A stretch of 27,511 nt of DNA, from contig NZ_CALTZE010000039.1 in the NCBI RefSeq assembly GCF_943913695.1, positions 1 to 27,511 on the forward strand, written 5' to 3'. Positions within the stretch are counted from its first letter, which is position 1. The number at the start of each line of letters is the position of its first letter. Below, one piece after another: positions 23,519-27,511 of the stretch. The notes under the pieces are model-generated. The model searched no databases. It worked only from the letters and a program-made list of their open reading frames with translations, and was not told the origin of the DNA. A program made the position numbers and the translations under genes. This DNA is from an uncultured Marmoricola sp. GTDB lineage: Bacteria > Actinomycetota > Actinomycetes > Propionibacteriales > Nocardioidaceae.

Positions 23519-23557
23519 GGGTACCCCACCACCTCCACCACTCCTCGGGAGGTACCC
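23519..23557 (+). promoter_or_regulatory. Inverted repeats enclosing the ribosome site of the PNPOx gene
   Basis: GGGTACC (23519-23525) pairs with GGTACCC (23551-23557), and ACCTCC (23531-23536) pairs with GGAGGT (23548-23553), which contains the Shine-Dalgarno. The two pairings share bases and are mutually exclusive. The inner one would hide the ribosome binding site of the gene starting at 23559. Confidence 0.35.
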
Positions 23558-23558
23558 C

Positions 23559-24083
23559 ATGGTCGACCGACCTGCCACCAACCACGCCAGCGACCGCGAC
23601 GACGCGGTCGCGAAGGTCGCCGCGCTCGTCAAGGACGCGCGCAGCTGCATGCTCACCACGATGACCGGCGACGGGCGGCACGTCAGCCGGCCGATGGCGG
23701 TGCAGGAGGTGGAGTTCGACGGCGACCTGTGGTTCTTCACCTACGACGACTCGGAGAAGGCCGCCCAGGTGCAGCAGCACCCGGAGGTCAACGTCGCCCT
23801 GGCCGACGAGAAGCACAGCTCGTGGACCTCCATCAGCGGTCGCGCGAGCGTCGTGCACGACCGCGCCAAGGCCGAGGAGCTGTGGGCCAAGCCCCTCGAG
23901 GTCTGGTTCCCCGACGGCCTGGAGACCCCGGGGCTCGCGCTGCTCAAGGTCGAGACCGACTCGGCGGAGTACTGGGACGCGTCGAGCTCCACGGTCAAGC
24001 AGCTCATCGGCGGCCTGCGCGCCGTCGTGAGCAACGACCCCGACAAGTTCCCCGCCGACAACGACACCGTGCGCCTGAGCTGA
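23559..24083 (+). CDS. Pyridoxamine 5'-phosphate oxidase-fold (general stress protein 26) family protein
   Basis: A 174-residue FMN-binding split-barrel protein of the PNPOx-like general stress group. Key segments are VKDARSCMLTTMTGDGRHVS, then RPMAVQEVEFDGDLWFFTYD, the core SEKAAQVQQHPEVNVALAD and WTSISGRASVVHDRAKAEEL. Such proteins bind FMN or F420 and are often annotated as pyridoxamine oxidase, but true PNPOx activity is not implied. A strong GGGAGG lies a few bases before the ATG, with possible hairpin control. It lies 70 bp after korB on the same strand. The biological role is unknown. Confidence 0.87.
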   Translation: MVDRPATNHASDRDDAVAKVAALVKDARSCMLTTMTGDGRHVSRPMAVQEVEFDGDLWFFTYDDSEKAAQVQQHPEVNVALADEKHSSWTSISGRASVVHDRAKAEELWAKPLEVWFPDGLETPGLALLKVETDSAEYWDASSSTVKQLIGGLRAVVSNDPDKFPADNDTVRLS

Positions 24084-24090
24084 TCCCGCG

Positions 24091-24129
24091 TCACGTCAGG
24101 AGCGTCTCGGGCGTACGCTCCTGACGTGA
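24091..24129 (+). promoter_or_regulatory. Perfect 15-bp hairpin that includes the rarD start codon
   Basis: TCACGTCAGGAGCGT (24091-24105) and ACGCTCCTGACGTGA (24115-24129) are exact complements with a 9-base loop. The right arm contains the GTG start of rarD (24126-24128), and the only purine-rich site, AGGAG, is in the left arm about 23 bases before the start. It may end transcription of the upstream gene, or control rarD translation. Confidence 0.65.
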
Positions 24130-25034
24130 GCGAGCAGCGACGTGGCCTGGTGCTGGGCGCGTCGGCGTACGCGATGTGGGGGCTCTTCCCCCTCTACTGG
24201 CCGCTGCTCGAGCCCGCCGGTGCCGTGGAGATCCTCGCGCACCGGATCTGCTGGTCGCTGGTCACGATGGTGGCGCTCACCCTCGCCGTACGCCGGCGCG
24301 CCCAGCTCGCCGCGCTGCTCCGCGACCGCCGCTCGGTGCTGCTGCTCACGCTCGCGGCCGTGGTGATCACCTTCAACTGGGGTGGCTTCATCTACGGCGT
24401 CAACGCCGGCCGCGTGGTCGAGGTCTCGCTCGGCTACTTCATCAACCCGCTCGTCACCGTGCTCCTCGGCGTGGTCGTGCTCGGGGAGCGGCTGCGCCGG
24501 CTGCAGTGGGCAGCGATGGGCATCGCGCTCGTAGCCGTGCTGGTGCTGACCGTCGACTACGGTCACCCGCCGTGGGTCGCGCTGCTGCTGGCCGGCTCCT
24601 TCGCGACCTACGGCCTGCTGAAGAAGAAGGCCGACGTCGGCGCGGTGGAGAGTCTCACCTTCGAGACCGCCGTGCTCTTCCCCGTCGCGCTCGGCTTCCT
24701 GCTCTGGCTCGGTGCCTCGGGGCGCGGCAGCTTCGGTGCCGAGGGCTGGACGCACGCGCTGCTGCTGGCCGGCACCGGTCTCATCACCGCCGTACCCCTG
24801 ATCTGCTTCGGCGCCGCGGCGATCCGGATCTCGCTGACCACCATCGGACTGCTGCAGTACCTCGCCCCGACGATCCAGTTCGTGCTCGGCGTGACCCTCT
24901 TCGGGGAGCCGATGAGCCCGGTGAAGTGGGTCGGCTTCGTGCTGGTCTGGATCGCGCTGACGATCTTCACCACCGAGGCGCTGAGGCACCGTCGCCGCCA
25001 GCTGCGCTTGGTCGCCGAGAGCACCGCGTGCTGA
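24126..25034 (+). CDS. rarD: RarD family EamA-type transporter
   Basis: A 302-residue drug/metabolite transporter of the RarD subfamily, with about ten membrane helices in two EamA repeats. The opening GLVLGASAYAMWGLFPLYWP and the segment FNWGGFIYGVNAGRVVEVSLGYFINPL are diagnostic of RarD, as is SLTTIGLLQYLAPTIQFVLG in the second half. The substrate in bacteria is uncertain; chloramphenicol sensitivity is the historic phenotype in Pseudomonas and is not implied here. GTG 24126 is the only start that keeps the first helix; the next ATG at 24174 would lose it. There is no usable ribosome site outside the hairpin. Confidence 0.93.
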   Translation: MSEQRRGLVLGASAYAMWGLFPLYWPLLEPAGAVEILAHRICWSLVTMVALTLAVRRRAQLAALLRDRRSVLLLTLAAVVITFNWGGFIYGVNAGRVVEVSLGYFINPLVTVLLGVVVLGERLRRLQWAAMGIALVAVLVLTVDYGHPPWVALLLAGSFATYGLLKKKADVGAVESLTFETAVLFPVALGFLLWLGASGRGSFGAEGWTHALLLAGTGLITAVPLICFGAAAIRISLTTIGLLQYLAPTIQFVLGVTLFGEPMSPVKWVGFVLVWIALTIFTTEALRHRRRQLRLVAESTAC

Positions 25035-25102
25035 GCCGGCGCTGAGGCGGTCGGCGGCTCGTCGGCTTGTCGGTTCGACTCGGGAGGGGGGTGGGGTCCA
25101 CG

Positions 25103-27454
<2,352 letters not shown>

Positions 27455-27460
27455 CCCGCC

Positions 27461-27511
27461 GACCAGTCACTCCCGAGGCGCGACCAGTCACTCCCGAGGC
27501 GCGACCAGTCA
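27461..27511. repeat. 21-bp tandem repeat running off the window end
   Basis: Two exact 21-bp copies (27461-27481 and 27482-27502), each beginning GACCAGTCACTCCCGAGG, are followed by nine bases of a third copy cut by the window end. They start 6 bp after the arylsulfatase stop. The array may be longer outside the window. Confidence 0.85.

Noticed and set aside
27461..27511. CRISPR array
   Set aside because: The units are directly adjacent with no spacers, so it is a plain tandem repeat; no cas genes are present.

Overview
The window comes from a high-GC actinobacterium. Gene style and protein families suggest Nocardioides or a close relative, but this is an inference from content and not a database result. 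Most of it is ordinary, densely packed chromosome with strong G/C third-position bias. One AT-richer interval (about 9.64-13.2 kb) next to a tRNA-Tyr gene is clearly different.

Left part (1-9.6 kb). A truncated GntR/FCD regulator is translationally coupled to a TauE/SafE anion exporter. Then come a secreted CocE/X-Pro-type hydrolase (minus) and a two-gene flavin operon (minus: SsuE-like FMN reductase, then a flavin reductase, ATGA overlap). An aldehyde dehydrogenase follows, then a TfoX-N protein, a zinc alcohol dehydrogenase, a secreted SGNH hydrolase and a membrane-anchored Ser/Thr kinase.

Middle (9.6-14.5 kb). A wreck of accessory genes lies against the 3' end of tRNA-Tyr(GTA). It holds an ORC1/AAA-type ATPase broken by three separate lesions including one in Walker B, an upstream partner gene with two frameshifts, another fragment with a frameshift and an amber codon, and a lipoprotein followed by a frameshifted secreted protein. 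Beyond the tRNA are an intact YajQ gene and a RelE/ParE-type toxin-antitoxin pair whose toxin carries an in-frame TGA. No integrase is visible. The island looks like an old insertion that is decaying.

Right part (14.6-27.5 kb). This holds an SRPBCC protein, a 956-residue superfamily II helicase with two predicted membrane helices and an unassigned C-terminal domain, a PEP-mutase/isocitrate-lyase family enzyme, a second TauE/SafE protein, korAB (2-oxoglutarate:ferredoxin oxidoreductase), a PNPOx-fold protein, RarD and a large arylsulfatase. Intergenic spaces carry REP-like inverted repeats (18.0-18.3 kb), a terminator-like hairpin (19.13-19.18 kb), a perfect 15-bp hairpin that contains the rarD start codon, and a 21-bp tandem repeat running off the window end.

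A loose sulfur theme runs through the window (two TauE/SafE exporters, an SsuE-like FMN reductase, an arylsulfatase), but the genes are not in one operon. The least conventional intact gene is the membrane-linked helicase. The best evidence for history is the degraded island.
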